Assembly: GCA_963837585.1 (NCBI GenBank)
Contig: CAWINX010000003.1
Coordinates: 372,001-436,000, forward strand
DNA from: CAWINX01 sp963837585
Lineage (GTDB): Bacteria; Actinomycetota; Thermoleophilia; Solirubrobacterales; 70-9
Direction: 5' to 3'
DNA: 64,000 nt
The notes below the pieces were generated by a model. It was not told where the DNA came from. It did not search any database and worked only from the letters and a program-made list of their open reading frames with translations. The position numbers and the translations under genes were made by a program. Shown piece by piece: positions 17,438 through 26,749 of the stretch. Each line of letters begins with the position of its first letter. Positions within the stretch are counted from its first letter, which is position 1.

Positions 17438-17581
17438 GGTGGTGCGACGCCCCTTCGGCGGCTATCGCGACCTCGCTCAGGGACGCCACCGCGACTCCGC
17501 CCAGGGAAGCACCGCGAGGGTCGCTATGCACAGGATCTTGCGTGAGCGCGTTATGACCAGGTTCCGGGCGTTCGCTTGAGA

Positions 17582-18898
17582 ATGCCTGCCCATACTAGAG
17601 CGCAGCATCGATCCGGAAGGCGTGTTGAGAGCAAACGTGAGGACCAGACGCACCGCGGTCCCAGGCGCTGCCTGGCGCTCGCGGCGATCCTGCTCGTCGT
17701 TGCGCCGATCGCCGCCCCCTCTCCGTCGCCGCCGCCCCTGCCGGGCGGGGCGGCCGACTCGACTCTGGCCATCTCCGGCGCCGCCACTCCGTTCGACCGC
17801 CAGGGGATGTGGATCTGGTACGTCTCGCGCTCCGACGGCGGCAAGCCGTCGCGGATCGTCTCCCGCGCGGCCCGCGCCGGGATCGGCACGGTCTACGTCA
17901 AGGCCGGCGACGGGGGAGGGACCTGGCGGCAGTTCACCGCGTCGCTGGTCCAGAGGCTGCACCGGAGCGGCCTCGACGTCTGCGCCTGGCAGTTCGTCTA
18001 CGGAGATCACCCGCTTGCCGAGGCCCGGGTCGGCGCCGCCGCGGTCGCTCGGGGGGCCGATTGCCTGGCGATCGACGCGGAGGGCCAGTACGAGGGCAAG
18101 TACGCGGCGGCCGATCGCTACGTCCGGGCGCTGCGTGCCCGCATCGGCGCGACGTTCCCGGTTTCTCTGGCGGGCTTCCCATATGTGGATTTTCACCCCG
18201 CTTTTCCCTATTCTGTCTTCTTAGGAGAGGGAGGCGCCCAGTACAACCAACCGCAGATGTACTGGAAGGCTATTGGGACGTCAGTGCGAGCTGTTTACGA
18301 GCACACCTATCTCTTCAATCGACTCTGGGGACGTCCCGTCTATCCGATCGGGCAGACCTATGACCGGCCGGGGCGCAGGGCGGTCAAGCGCTTCCGCCGC
18401 TTCGCCGCCAGCTACGGGGGCGCGCCCAGCTGGTGGGATTGGCAGGAGACGCGCGGAGCCGAGTGGGGGGCTCTGGGCTCGACCGCGATCGACGCGATCC
18501 CCGGCTACCGCCCGGTCTTCTCCCAGCCCGTCCTGAGGCGCGGCCGCCGCGGCGACCTCGTCGTCTGGGCGCAGGAGCACCTGGTCACGGCGGGCCAGCC
18601 GGGCTTGCCGATCAACGGCGTCTTCGGCAAGGTCACCTACGCGGCCGTCCGCGCCTTCCAGGGCTCCCACGGGCTGACGCCCGACGGAGTGATCGGCACC
18701 TCGACCTGGCGCAAGCTGCTCGCCTTCAAGCCCGCTCGCCCGCGCTGGTCGGGCGGCGGCGGCAAGAAGCAGTCCGGCGGGGCGGGGGCGGGGCAACCCG
18801 GCGGCGCCGGGGCGAGCCGCATCTTGCCCCCGTCGCGGCCGCTTTCCGCATCGCTTCCCGCCAAGGCCGACGAGATAGATCCAGGCCCGGCGCCGTGA
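17582..18898 (+). CDS. Secreted glycosidase-like protein with peptidoglycan-binding domain
   Basis: About 438 aa. A signal-like helix (CLALAAILLVVAPIAA) is followed by a TIM-barrel-like region (GMWIWYVSRSDGGKPSRIVS; GTVYVKAGDGGG; CLAIDAEGQYEG; PVSLAGFPYVDFHPAFPYSV) resembling glycoside-hydrolase or DUF1906-type domains, then a PG_binding_1 repeat (LPINGVFGKVTYAAVRAFQG, GLTPDGVIGTSTWRKLL) and a Gly/Pro-rich tail. A stretch at about 18175-18350 is visibly AT-richer and holds a rare TTA Leu codon at 18221. ATG 17582 is used; later starts are possible. Confidence 0.72.
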   Translation: MPAHTRAQHRSGRRVESKREDQTHRGPRRCLALAAILLVVAPIAAPSPSPPPLPGGAADSTLAISGAATPFDRQGMWIWYVSRSDGGKPSRIVSRAARAGIGTVYVKAGDGGGTWRQFTASLVQRLHRSGLDVCAWQFVYGDHPLAEARVGAAAVARGADCLAIDAEGQYEGKYAAADRYVRALRARIGATFPVSLAGFPYVDFHPAFPYSVFLGEGGAQYNQPQMYWKAIGTSVRAVYEHTYLFNRLWGRPVYPIGQTYDRPGRRAVKRFRRFAASYGGAPSWWDWQETRGAEWGALGSTAIDAIPGYRPVFSQPVLRRGRRGDLVVWAQEHLVTAGQPGLPINGVFGKVTYAAVRAFQGSHGLTPDGVIGTSTWRKLLAFKPARPRWSGGGGKKQSGGAGAGQPGGAGASRILPPSRPLSASLPAKADEIDPGPAP

Positions 18899-19994
18899 GC
18901 CGCCGCCCGGGAGCAGGGGCGCTCGCGGGCATAGCCATGATCCTTCTCATCGCCGCCCCGGCGGCAGGGGCGCGGGCGCCAGCGCCGCCGCGCAGGGCCT
19001 TCGACGTGCCCCGCCCGGCCGTCCCGCTCGGCGACGTGGTCGATCGGGCGGCCGAGCGCTCGCCGTCGGCGTCGGATCAGCGCAACCGCATCGGTCGGGC
19101 GCTAGCGGTACTCGCTCGGGCAGGGACGCGGACACCGTCGCGATCAGCGTCACCGCAGCCTGCCGCGCCAGCTGCGACCGCCGCCGACCCGCAGGCGATC
19201 GCCGACTTCCTCGGCACGCTGATCCACGGCTCCGAGATCGACCTGGTCACCGTCCAGCTGGACACTCCGAGCCAGCTCGCCTACGACTGCGGTTTCGGCG
19301 CCCAGGCCTGCTACTACAGCGGCGAGAACCGGATCGTGATCAGCGGCGACGGCGAGCCTGGTCCCGACGGCGCCACCCGCGAATTTCGTGCTCGCCCACG
19401 AGTACGGCCACCACGTCGCCCAGCATCGGCGCATGCCCGCCGCCCTTCTCCGCGCGATCGACTGGGGGACGGAGCGCTGGGCCAGCTACGAGAACGTCTG
19501 CCTCGGCCGCGCCGCGGCGCCTACTTCCCCGGCGACGAGGGGAACCACTACCCGAGGACCCCGGCGAGGCGTTTGCCGAGTCCTTCGCCTTCAACCGCTT
19601 CCCCAATGCTCGGCTCAAGTGGGAGTACGCGCCGTCGCTGAAACCGACCGCGCGCTCCTTCGCGATGGTGCGGCGCGACGTGCTCTCGCCCTGGCGCCGC
19701 CGGCGCACCGTCGACTTCGCCGGCAGCGTGCCGGAGAGGCGGCGCGCGACCGCCGTACGCAACATCGCCACGCCCCTGGACGGGCGGGTCACGGTGCGTC
19801 TTGCGGGCCGCGGCGCCGCCGGGTTAGAGCTGATCCTGCGCAATCGTGCCGGCCGGCGACTGCGCGGCTCCAGTGGCCTCGCCTCCCATCATGCGGTCAG
19901 CGTCACGGCCTGCGGGCAGAATCGCCTTCAGGCGGCGGTCCGCCGCGTCCACCCCTCCGCGGGGTCGTTCAGGCTGGTCGTCACGAAGCCGTGA
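18895..19994 (+). pseudogene. Secreted zinc metallopeptidase, frameshifted
   Basis: GTG at 18895 overlaps the previous stop (GTGA). A signal peptide (ALAGIAMILLIAAPAAGARA) leads to AIADFLGTLIHGSEIDLV and ACYYSGENRIVISGD. After one extra base near 19383 the active site follows: NFVLAHEYGHHVAQHRRM (HExxH). Further shifts near 19510 and 19550 lead to EDPGEAFAESFAFNRFPNA (a likely third-ligand Glu helix) and a beta-rich C-terminal domain ending RLVVTKP. A neutral zinc peptidase of the putative-neutral-peptidase type is likely; the target is unknown. Confidence 0.65.
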
Positions 19995-20843
19995 TCGAGG
20001 TCTCGAGCGTGCCGAGGGTGGGCGAGGAGATCACGATCTCGTCGCCGTCCTTGAGCCAGACCCGCGGCTCGCGGACGCTGCCGACGCCCGCCGGCGTTCC
20101 GGTTGAGACGATGTCGCCGGGCTCCAGGGTCATCAGCCCCGAGAGGTGGGAGAGCAGCCATGGCACGTCGAAGATCAGGTCGGCGGTCGAGGCCGACTGC
20201 ATCTCCTCGCCGTTCAGCCGCAGCGACGATCTCGATCGCGTCGTGGGCGCCGGCCTCGTCCGGGGTGACCAGCGCCGGGCCGCAGGGGGCCGAGCCGTCG
20301 AAGACCTTGCCCGACATCCACTGCGGTGTCGCGAACTGGAGGTCGCGAGCGGAGAGGTCGTTGAGCAGCGTGTAGCCGGCGACGTGGTCGAGGGCCTCTT
20401 CGACCGCGACCTCGTGGGCGCGGCGCCCGACGACGAAGGCGACCTCGGCCTCGAAGTCGACCTTGCGGCTGGCGGCGGGGATGCGGACCGCCGCACCGGG
20501 AGCGGCGAGGGCGTTGCGGAACTTGCCGAAGATCGCCGGGCTCTCGGGCGGCTCGATCCCGGCCTCGGCCGCGTGGGCGCGGTAGTTGAGGCCGATGCAG
20601 ATGATCTTCTCGGGGTCGGGGATCGGCGGCAGCAGCTCGGACCTCGGCCAGGGGATGCGACAGCTCCTCGGCGACGCCGGCCTCCAGCGCCTCCCCGAGG
20701 TCCGCGACCCGCTGCTCGGCGATCAGCTCGCGCAGGCCGGCGCGCTCGGGGCTGCCGAGCGCCGCCCAGGCGTCGACCACCGCGTCGCCGCGGATCGCCC
20801 CGGCGCGAGGGCCGTCGGGGGAGTCGTAGGTCACCAACCGCAT
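19981..20843 (-). pseudogene. Fumarylacetoacetate hydrolase family protein, two frameshifts
   Basis: FAH-family lyase/hydrolase acting on diketo or catechol-pathway acids. N-terminus MRLVTYDSPDGPRAGAIRGD reads in one frame; after about 20640 KIICIGLNYRAHAAEAGIEP and VDFEAEVAFVVGRRAHEVAV (metal-binding Glu pair) and SARDLQFATPQWMSGKVFDG read in another; after about 20220 the end LMTLEPGDIVSTGTPAGVGS reads in a third. Each break is explained by one extra base. It is convergent with the metallopeptidase gene, with a 14-bp overlap. Confidence 0.75.
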
Positions 20844-20916
20844 CGCCGGGCAGATTAGGCCGGATGCGCTAGCTTTGGCGACCCGGCCGGCGCCGCAAGG
20901 CCCGGCCGATGCTCTC

Positions 20917-20992
<76 letters not shown>

Positions 20993-21053
20993 GCTGCAAT
21001 CGGCACTCCAATGCGGAAAATGGCCTCCGCCAATCCCTTCGAGTTCGCGGCTG

Positions 21054-21075
21054 TGGGTACCAAGATGGGTACCCA
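21054..21075 (+). repeat. Paired GGGTACC motifs, left end of island
   Basis: TGGGTACCA, three bases, TGGGTACCCA, located about 60 bp inside attL. A matching pair lies inside attR at 28516-28535. Candidate arm-type binding sites for the integrase or an excision factor; inferred from position and symmetry only. Confidence 0.5.
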
Positions 21076-21158
21076 CACTTGAGTCTCCTGCTCCGAGGCG
21101 GCGTCGGCCCGAGCGTCGTTGGGCCCAGCTTTCGCATTTCCCGATCCGGCCCCCGACC

Positions 21159-23864
21159 TCATTGCGGGAGCCGGGCAAGCTCGACTCGGTTGCCGACCCC
21201 CAGCTTGCGGTAGACGTTCGAGAGATGCAGCTTCACAGTGCTGCGGGAGACGAAGAGCTGGGCAGCTATCTGCGGGTTTGACATGCCCTCGGCGGCTAAC
21301 TGGGCGACCTGTGCCTCGACCGGCGTGAGGCTCTCCCAGCCCGCGGGTGGACGGTCGCGTGGCCCCCGCCCACGCCGCGCGTAGGCGATCGCCTCCTGCA
21401 GCGTGAGTGTCTCGCCCTGCTTCCACGCCACTCTCCAGCTCTCTCGGTCGCCATCGAGCTGTGGGGCGATGTCGCTCAACCCATTCTTCGTCGCGGGACC
21501 CCGGACGCAATCCAGTCGTCTCCTGGTCGCTGCGGCCGCCCCGGCCAGCCGAGCAGAGCGCTCCAGCGACCCGCTGCGCCCCTCGGCCAGCGCAAGCTCC
21601 TCCAGTGTCTCCGCCGCATCGCGCTCGAAGCTCAGCTCGGCGCACGTCTGGAGGGCGTCGTGCAAAAGATTACGGCCGCGCTCGCTCTCCCCCGCGCGCA
21701 GCGCGGCCGACCCCATGAGGCGCTGGGCGATCGCGGCCTGGCGGGCGCCGCCCGAGCGCTCGGCGATCGCTCCGAGCTCCCGAGACTCGGCACTTGCCAG
21801 CGCGATATCGCCCCGGCAGAGCGCGACGCGAGCGAGCGTCTCGTGAGCGAGCGCCAGCGTGTGCAGATGCGGCATCTCCAGCAGTCGTCGCGCCCGCTCC
21901 TGCGTCGTGTCGAAGTCGCCTGAGTGAAACTCGGCGATCATCAGTGCCACTTCGATTGCCGGCACCGCGACCAGGGCGCCAGACTCCTCGGCCCGTTTCA
22001 TCGCCTCCGCTCCTTCTTGGCGCGCCCGATCGGTCTCCCCGATCCGGGCAAGCGCCTGGATGCGGAAGCCGAGCGCCTGGAAGTACGTCATTGTCGGCCG
22101 TCTGCCCTCTAACGTGAGCGCGTGATCGGCGTGCTGGAGCGCTCGCCGCGGCGAGCCGACGCTGACCTCGGCCCACGCCGCAGCCTGCTCCGCCCAGGTC
22201 CGCAGCCTCGGGTGATCGCAGGCGGGCCGGATCGCGAGGAACTCCTCGTATGCGGCGAGAGCAAGGTCGAAGCGCTCGCACAGTCCGGCGGAGATCGAGA
22301 GGTTGACCAGCGCGTATGCGAGAGGCAAAGGCCTCCTGGAGGACCGCTCAAGCTCGACCGCCCGCTCGGCGCAGCGGAATCCCTCGTCCAGATCCGCGCC
22401 GGTCTGGATCAACACCGTCGAGGAGAACAACAAGCACGCGGCCTCGGCGTCCGCATCCCGCACGTCGGGCAGCAGCTCGAGAGCCGCCCGCGCGCTCTCC
22501 AGCGCCTCCGCGTAGTCCTCGGCCAGCAGCGCGAAGACGGCTGCGCCGCTGCGGAGCACCGCGCGCGATCCTGTCTCCTCGTCGGTTGTCGGAGCCGCGA
22601 GCGCCTCCGCGCAGGCGGATCGACCCTCCTGGAAGTGCTCGCCCAGCACCCAGTGGCGCATCAACGAGGAGGCGATGCCAAGCGCCGCCGCCGGGTCGCG
22701 CCGGGTCGCCGTCTCAAGCGCGCGGCGCAGGTTCGCCGTCTCCTGGTCGATCAGGCGGTGCCCATCCGCCTGTGCCAGCGTCTCATCGGCCCGCGCCGCG
22801 TAATCCTCGAACCAGGCGAGGTGGCGATCGGCGGCCTCGTCTTCCTCTCGCTCAAAGGCGAGCTGGCGCGCCGCGTACTCGGAGACCGTCTCGAACAACG
22901 TCCAGCGCTCCCACCCTGCATCTCCGGTTACTGCTGTCGTCAGGCCCTTCGCCTCCAGGGATCCGAGCAGGCTGCGGACTTCCTCCTTGCCAAGGTCGGG
23001 AGCCCCCACCGCCCGCGCGGCTTCAGCCGTGAAGCCGTCGGCGAACACCGACAGGCATCGGAACAGCTGCCTCTCCCGTTCGTCCAGCAAGCGATAGCTC
23101 CACTCCAGCGACGCGCCCAGCGAGTCGTGTCGCGACAGCTCGACCTCGCCGGTCGCATCCGAGAGATGGCGCCGTGAAAGCTCCTCGGCCATCTCCTCCA
23201 CCGAAACCTCGCGCAAACGCGCCGCGGCGAGACAGAGAGCCAGGGGCAGGCCATCCAGCGCGCGGCAGACCTCGGCCGCTGCCGCCGCCGAGCGCGGCGT
23301 GAGCTCAAACACCGGGTCTGCGTGAACGGCGCGATCGACGAAGAGGCGTCCGGCGTCCGAGCGCACCAGCGCCGCAAGGCCACCCTCGGCTTCGGGCAGG
23401 CCCAACGGCCGGAGGTCGTAGACCTTCTCCTCGGAGACACCGAGCGGCTCCCTGCTGGTCGCGACGATTCTGACCTCCGGGGCCGCAGCGAGCAGCTCGG
23501 CGACGATGGCGACCACAGGACCCAGCAGGTGCTCGCAGTTGTCGAGCATCAGAAGCGGCGAGGGCCGCGCGGCAACGCACTCGAGCAACACCTCTCTGGG
23601 GCTGCGCCCGAACTGCTCTCTGGCGCCGAGTGCGCGCACCAGCGCGTCGAGCAACTGATCTTCTCCGGCAACGCTCGCGAGCATCGCCGAGGCGTGAGCG
23701 GGGGCTCCATCTTCTTCCGCGATGCGATCCGCCAACTCGAGCGCCAGGCGCGTCTTGCCACACCCTCCGGCCCCGGTGATGGTCAGAACCCGCGCCTCGG
23801 AGAGCTCTCCTTCCAACTCGGTGAGCTCGTTCTCGCGGCCAATCAGCGGACTCCCGCCCAACAT
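21159..23864 (-). CDS. Large LuxR-family regulator with ATPase and TPR-like region
   Basis: About 901 aa. An N-terminal NTPase starts PLIGRENELTELEGEL and TITGAGGCGKTRLALELAD (Walker A), with LLMLDNCEHLLGPVV (Walker B) and IVATSREPLGV. A long helical TPR-like region follows (ALGIASSLMRHWVLGEHFQE, FDLALAAYEEFLAIRPACDH). The C-terminal LuxR HTH reads LTPVEAQVAQLAAEGMSNPQ then STVKLHLSNVYRKLGVGNRV. This matches AfsR/LAL-type regulators. ATG 23864 is chosen as it directly precedes the NTPase and leaves an 83-bp promoter region facing the P450 operon, its likely target. The stop is 167 bp from attL. Confidence 0.88.
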   Translation of the reverse strand: MLGGSPLIGRENELTELEGELSEARVLTITGAGGCGKTRLALELADRIAEEDGAPAHASAMLASVAGEDQLLDALVRALGAREQFGRSPREVLLECVAARPSPLLMLDNCEHLLGPVVAIVAELLAAAPEVRIVATSREPLGVSEEKVYDLRPLGLPEAEGGLAALVRSDAGRLFVDRAVHADPVFELTPRSAAAAAEVCRALDGLPLALCLAAARLREVSVEEMAEELSRRHLSDATGEVELSRHDSLGASLEWSYRLLDERERQLFRCLSVFADGFTAEAARAVGAPDLGKEEVRSLLGSLEAKGLTTAVTGDAGWERWTLFETVSEYAARQLAFEREEDEAADRHLAWFEDYAARADETLAQADGHRLIDQETANLRRALETATRRDPAAALGIASSLMRHWVLGEHFQEGRSACAEALAAPTTDEETGSRAVLRSGAAVFALLAEDYAEALESARAALELLPDVRDADAEAACLLFSSTVLIQTGADLDEGFRCAERAVELERSSRRPLPLAYALVNLSISAGLCERFDLALAAYEEFLAIRPACDHPRLRTWAEQAAAWAEVSVGSPRRALQHADHALTLEGRRPTMTYFQALGFRIQALARIGETDRARQEGAEAMKRAEESGALVAVPAIEVALMIAEFHSGDFDTTQERARRLLEMPHLHTLALAHETLARVALCRGDIALASAESRELGAIAERSGGARQAAIAQRLMGSAALRAGESERGRNLLHDALQTCAELSFERDAAETLEELALAEGRSGSLERSARLAGAAAATRRRLDCVRGPATKNGLSDIAPQLDGDRESWRVAWKQGETLTLQEAIAYARRGRGPRDRPPAGWESLTPVEAQVAQLAAEGMSNPQIAAQLFVSRSTVKLHLSNVYRKLGVGNRVELARLPQ

Positions 23865-23947
23865 AGGTCGGCGATCATCCCAGGAAGCCGAGAAACTGGC
23901 CACCTGGCCATAGGTTTTGGCGAGGCGTCCTGAGAGTCTGCCGGATC
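23865..23947 (+). promoter_or_regulatory. Divergent promoter region, regulator and P450 operon
   Basis: 83 bp between the two divergent start codons. It contains CTGGCCA at 23896-23902 and again at 23904-23910, each with a TGGCCA palindromic core and spaced 8 bp. These are candidate regulator sites; no clear -35/-10 pair was picked out. Confidence 0.35.
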
Positions 23948-25384
23948 GTGGCAGGCTCGATTCCGTCAACGCGCGCGATCCGCGATCTTCCGGGGCCACG
24001 AGGCTTGCCACTGCTCGGCAGCCTTCACCGGCTAGGCCTGCACAACGCTCACTTGGTGCTTGAGGAGTGGTGCGAACGCTACGGGTCGATCTACACCTTT
24101 CGCGCCGGCCCCCGCAGATACGTCGTCGTCGCCGACCGCGAGGCCGCCAACGCGCTACTGCGCGACCGGCCGCAGGGCTTCAGGCGCCAGAGCGAAGTCG
24201 AGACGGTCTTCAGGGATCTGGGCTTCCACGGTGTCTTCTCCTTTGAGGGAGAGGATTGGCGACGCCAGCGTCGTCTCGCGGTGACCGCCCTCAACTCCAA
24301 TCGCCTCCACTCTCACTTCCACATCGTTCGCACCGCCAGCGAGCGCCTGTGCCGGCGGTTGCAGGCCGCTGCCCGCGAAGGACAGCCGATCGAGATCCAG
24401 CGGCTGCTGACCTCCTACACCGTGGACATCACCACGGCGCTCGCGTTCGGTGTCGATGTCAACACGCTCGAGCGCGGCGAGGACGAGCTCCAGCGGAACA
24501 TCCAGTTCTCCTTCGAGATGCTCGGTCGCCGAGTCCTCTTCCCGATCCCTTACTGGCGATGGGTCCAGCTCCCCGCCGACCGCAGGCTGAAGCGATCGCT
24601 CGCAGCGCTCGAAGTCGCCGTCCGGGACTTCATCGACCAGGCGCGGCAGCGGCTCAAGCAACATCCCGAGCTGCGAGAGGAGCCGACGAACTTCCTCGAG
24701 GCGATGCTCGCCGCGCAGTTGAGCGACCGGAGCTTCAGCGATGAGGAGATACTTGGCAACACCCTCACGTTGCTCTTCGCGGGCGAGGACACCACAGCGC
24801 ACTCTCTGGCCTGGACGCTCTGGTATCTGGCGAGGGAGACTGACGTTCAGGAGCGCTGGGCGCGGGAGGCGGCCGAGGTGCTGGGAGACGCTTCGGTCCC
24901 CGCCGAGCACGAGACGGTCGCGCAGTTCCGCTACGGCGACGCCGTCCTGCGCGAGTCGATGCGCCTCAAGGCGGTCGCACCGGCTTCCACGTATGAACCT
25001 CTTGCCGACACGGAAATCGCCGGCGTGCGCATCCCCGCCGGGACCCGCATCGTGATCCCGGCGCGCCACATCAATCGCGAGGCCAGCGGGCCGGAGTTCG
25101 ACCCGGATCGTTGGCTGGATGGGGATCGAGCCCCCGACCAACAGTCCTTTCTCACCTTCGGCGCTGGGCCTCGGTTCTGTCCCGGGCGTAACCTGGCGAT
25201 GCTCGAGGCGAACTGCGCGCTGGCCGCGATCGGCCGGAACTTCGACCTTGAGCTGGACGAGAGCGGCGGGTCGGTTGAGGAGTTCCTCGGCTTCGTCATG
25301 GTGCCGCGCGGTCTGAAGGTGCGCCTGCACGAGCGCGCGCCCGCTGCGCGTTCCGCGACCGCCGGCTCTCCCGCGCTCTCGTGA
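23948..25384 (+). CDS. Cytochrome P450
   Basis: About 478 aa heme mono-oxygenase. N-terminal Pro-rich hinge DLPGPRGLPLLGSLHRLG; I-helix oxygen-binding motif LLFAGEDTTAHSLAW; K-helix AVLRESMRLKAVAP (ExxR); PERF-like PEFDPDRWLDGD; heme-binding loop FGAGPRFCPGRNLA with the axial Cys. It resembles soluble CYP102/CYP4-like P450s acting on fatty or hydrophobic substrates, but the substrate is unknown. There is no redox partner in the island. GTG 23948. The stop overlaps the next start (GTGA), so it heads a tightly coupled operon. Confidence 0.93.
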   Translation: MAGSIPSTRAIRDLPGPRGLPLLGSLHRLGLHNAHLVLEEWCERYGSIYTFRAGPRRYVVVADREAANALLRDRPQGFRRQSEVETVFRDLGFHGVFSFEGEDWRRQRRLAVTALNSNRLHSHFHIVRTASERLCRRLQAAAREGQPIEIQRLLTSYTVDITTALAFGVDVNTLERGEDELQRNIQFSFEMLGRRVLFPIPYWRWVQLPADRRLKRSLAALEVAVRDFIDQARQRLKQHPELREEPTNFLEAMLAAQLSDRSFSDEEILGNTLTLLFAGEDTTAHSLAWTLWYLARETDVQERWAREAAEVLGDASVPAEHETVAQFRYGDAVLRESMRLKAVAPASTYEPLADTEIAGVRIPAGTRIVIPARHINREASGPEFDPDRWLDGDRAPDQQSFLTFGAGPRFCPGRNLAMLEANCALAAIGRNFDLELDESGGSVEEFLGFVMVPRGLKVRLHERAPAARSATAGSPALS

Positions 25385-25518
25385 GTCGGTTGGCTCAAGC
25401 CCTCATACTTCGCCTTCGCCGGCTTCTCCTGGTGGCACTCCTGCTCGGAGGGGTGATTCTCTTCTACGGCTCCTCCCGTGTACGAGGAAGCGGCGTGACC
25501 ATACGATTACCGTTGTGA
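25381..25518 (+). CDS. 45-aa single-pass membrane peptide
   Basis: Begins with GTG inside the P450 stop (GTGA) and its TGA overlaps the GTG of the next gene, so it fills the gap exactly. Product: basic N-terminus (VSRLAQALILRLRR), one hydrophobic helix (LLLVALLLGGVILFYG), short polar tail ending IRLPL. Topology is probably C-terminus out. The 4-nt overlaps on both sides support real translation. No family recognised. Confidence 0.65.
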   Translation: MSRLAQALILRLRRLLLVALLLGGVILFYGSSRVRGSGVTIRLPL

Positions 25519-25922
25519 ATCGAGACCTGGCGAACAAACTGGCTCTCAACGGCTTGATCTGGGGCAGGATGACCTTCGGCCTTACGGTTTGGCCGGCGCC
25601 CCGTGCGGTCGGCAGCAGGTTCGGCCTCGATATGGCTGGGAATCCCCAGGCCGCCTACCTGGCCCGGGTGATAGCCGTGCGTGATTTCGTTCTCGCCTGC
25701 GGCGTTCTCGGAACCGAGGGAGACGCTCGGCGTCAGTGGCTGTTCGCCGGTTTGGTCAGCGATGGCGCCGACACCCTCGCCACCATCGCCGCCGAACGGG
25801 GTGGGTACCTGCCGAAGCGCGCGAGCCTTCCCCTGGCCGCGTTTGCCCTCTCGGGCGTAGTCGGTGCGGCGGCCGTCTTCCGCGAGCAAGGCTGGACCGG
25901 CCGGGCTTCGTCGGGCAGATGA
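25515..25922 (+). CDS. Small membrane protein, DUF4267-like
   Basis: About 135 aa with three or four helices (LNGLIWGRMTFGLTVWP; YLARVIAVRDFVLACGVLG; LPLAAFALSGVVGAAAVF). The pattern of RDFxLACG and GADTLATI resembles DUF4267 proteins, a family of unknown role. GTG at 25515 overlaps the preceding TGA, and its own stop overlaps the next ATG (ATGA). Third gene of the P450 operon. Confidence 0.75.
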   Translation: MNRDLANKLALNGLIWGRMTFGLTVWPAPRAVGSRFGLDMAGNPQAAYLARVIAVRDFVLACGVLGTEGDARRQWLFAGLVSDGADTLATIAAERGGYLPKRASLPLAAFALSGVVGAAAVFREQGWTGRASSGR

Positions 25923-26062
25923 ACACTGCAGGGGCTTGGTGGCTGGCTGCTCGATCTGCCCGCCATGGCATTCCTCTACTCGGCGAGCGGAGGGCTGTCC
26001 GAGAGACCGCCAAGAGGCGGGCGTATCATGGCCTGATGATCGAAGAACGGGAAAGGCAATGA
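25919..26062 (+). CDS. 47-aa basic peptide
   Basis: Starts at ATG within ATGA shared with the preceding stop and ends at TGA within ATGA shared with the next start. Sequence begins MNTAGAWWLAARSARHGIPL and ends GLMIEERERQ; it is Arg-rich, has a Trp pair and no membrane helix. The precise tiling between two neighbours argues it is translated. No family recognised. Confidence 0.55.
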   Translation: MNTAGAWWLAARSARHGIPLLGERRAVRETAKRRAYHGLMIEERERQ

Positions 26063-26451
26063 GCGCCGAAAGCAGTCGCTCTCCCGCCGCCAAGGCGATG
26101 GACGAAGCCATCGACTTTGCGATCGAGGGTCGCTCGTCATATCCGGAGCGCGCTGCGTTCATTGACGCCGACGCCCCTTCGGCCGGCCACGACATCGAGC
26201 GCGCCGCAGAAGAAGGCCTCGCGGTCGTTCTCGTCTCAGCCGAAGGCAGCACCCGGGTTCTCAGCCCCGATCTCGCCGCTGACCATGCGCTGGGCACGTC
26301 CGCGCTCGTCGAAGAGCTCGACAGCGGCGAGCCGCGGATCATGCCGACCGAGCGGATTCGCACCGTCGGTGAGCGCGTTGTCGCTGAGCACCCGGAGGCG
26401 TTGAATATCCTCGCCGAGCACGACCCGGACTCCAAGGGCGCTCCACGGTAG
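26059..26451 (+). CDS. Acidic hypothetical protein, last gene of P450 operon
   Basis: 130 aa, acidic, mixed alpha/beta (AIDFAIEGRSSYPERAAFID; GLAVVLVSAEGSTRVLSPDL; MPTERIRTVGERVVAEHPEA). ATG at 26059 overlaps the previous stop by 4 nt and has GAAAGG upstream. No known domain is recognised. It is the fifth gene in a chain of 4-nt overlaps starting with the P450, so it should act in the same process. Confidence 0.65.
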   Translation: MSAESSRSPAAKAMDEAIDFAIEGRSSYPERAAFIDADAPSAGHDIERAAEEGLAVVLVSAEGSTRVLSPDLAADHALGTSALVEELDSGEPRIMPTERIRTVGERVVAEHPEALNILAEHDPDSKGAPR

Positions 26452-26519
26452 ATCGCAGGTGTACGGGGAGGAAGGATCGGGGTATCTTCAGCCGGTTGCG
26501 CTGGGGCTACACTTGACGC

Positions 26520-26747
26520 ATGTCCGCTCATCCATGGCCAGACGTTCCTGAGGAGCACCGTTGGTCGATCGAGTTGATGGAGGAACTGCTGGAGCAGACT
26601 GAGCAGCCGCCAAGGGAGCTCTCGGCACGTGCTGAGGAGCTTCGTGCCCAGGCGGCGCAGACCGACATCGACGGTTATCGCGACGCGGCTCTCGCTTTGG
26701 CGGATCGCTACGAGCAGGCAGCGGCTGCCCGGCTCGCTTCGGCGTAG
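26520..26747 (+). CDS. Small helical protein, unknown
   Basis: 75 aa (MSAHPWPDVPEEHRWSIELM ... LSARAEELRAQAAQTDIDGY ... DRYEQAAAARLASA), strongly helical and acidic. It is separated from the operon by 68 bp with TTGACG just before the start, so leaderless or independent expression is possible. Convergent with the next gene. No family recognised. Confidence 0.5.
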   Translation: MSAHPWPDVPEEHRWSIELMEELLEQTEQPPRELSARAEELRAQAAQTDIDGYRDAALALADRYEQAAAARLASA

Positions 26748-26749
26748 TC

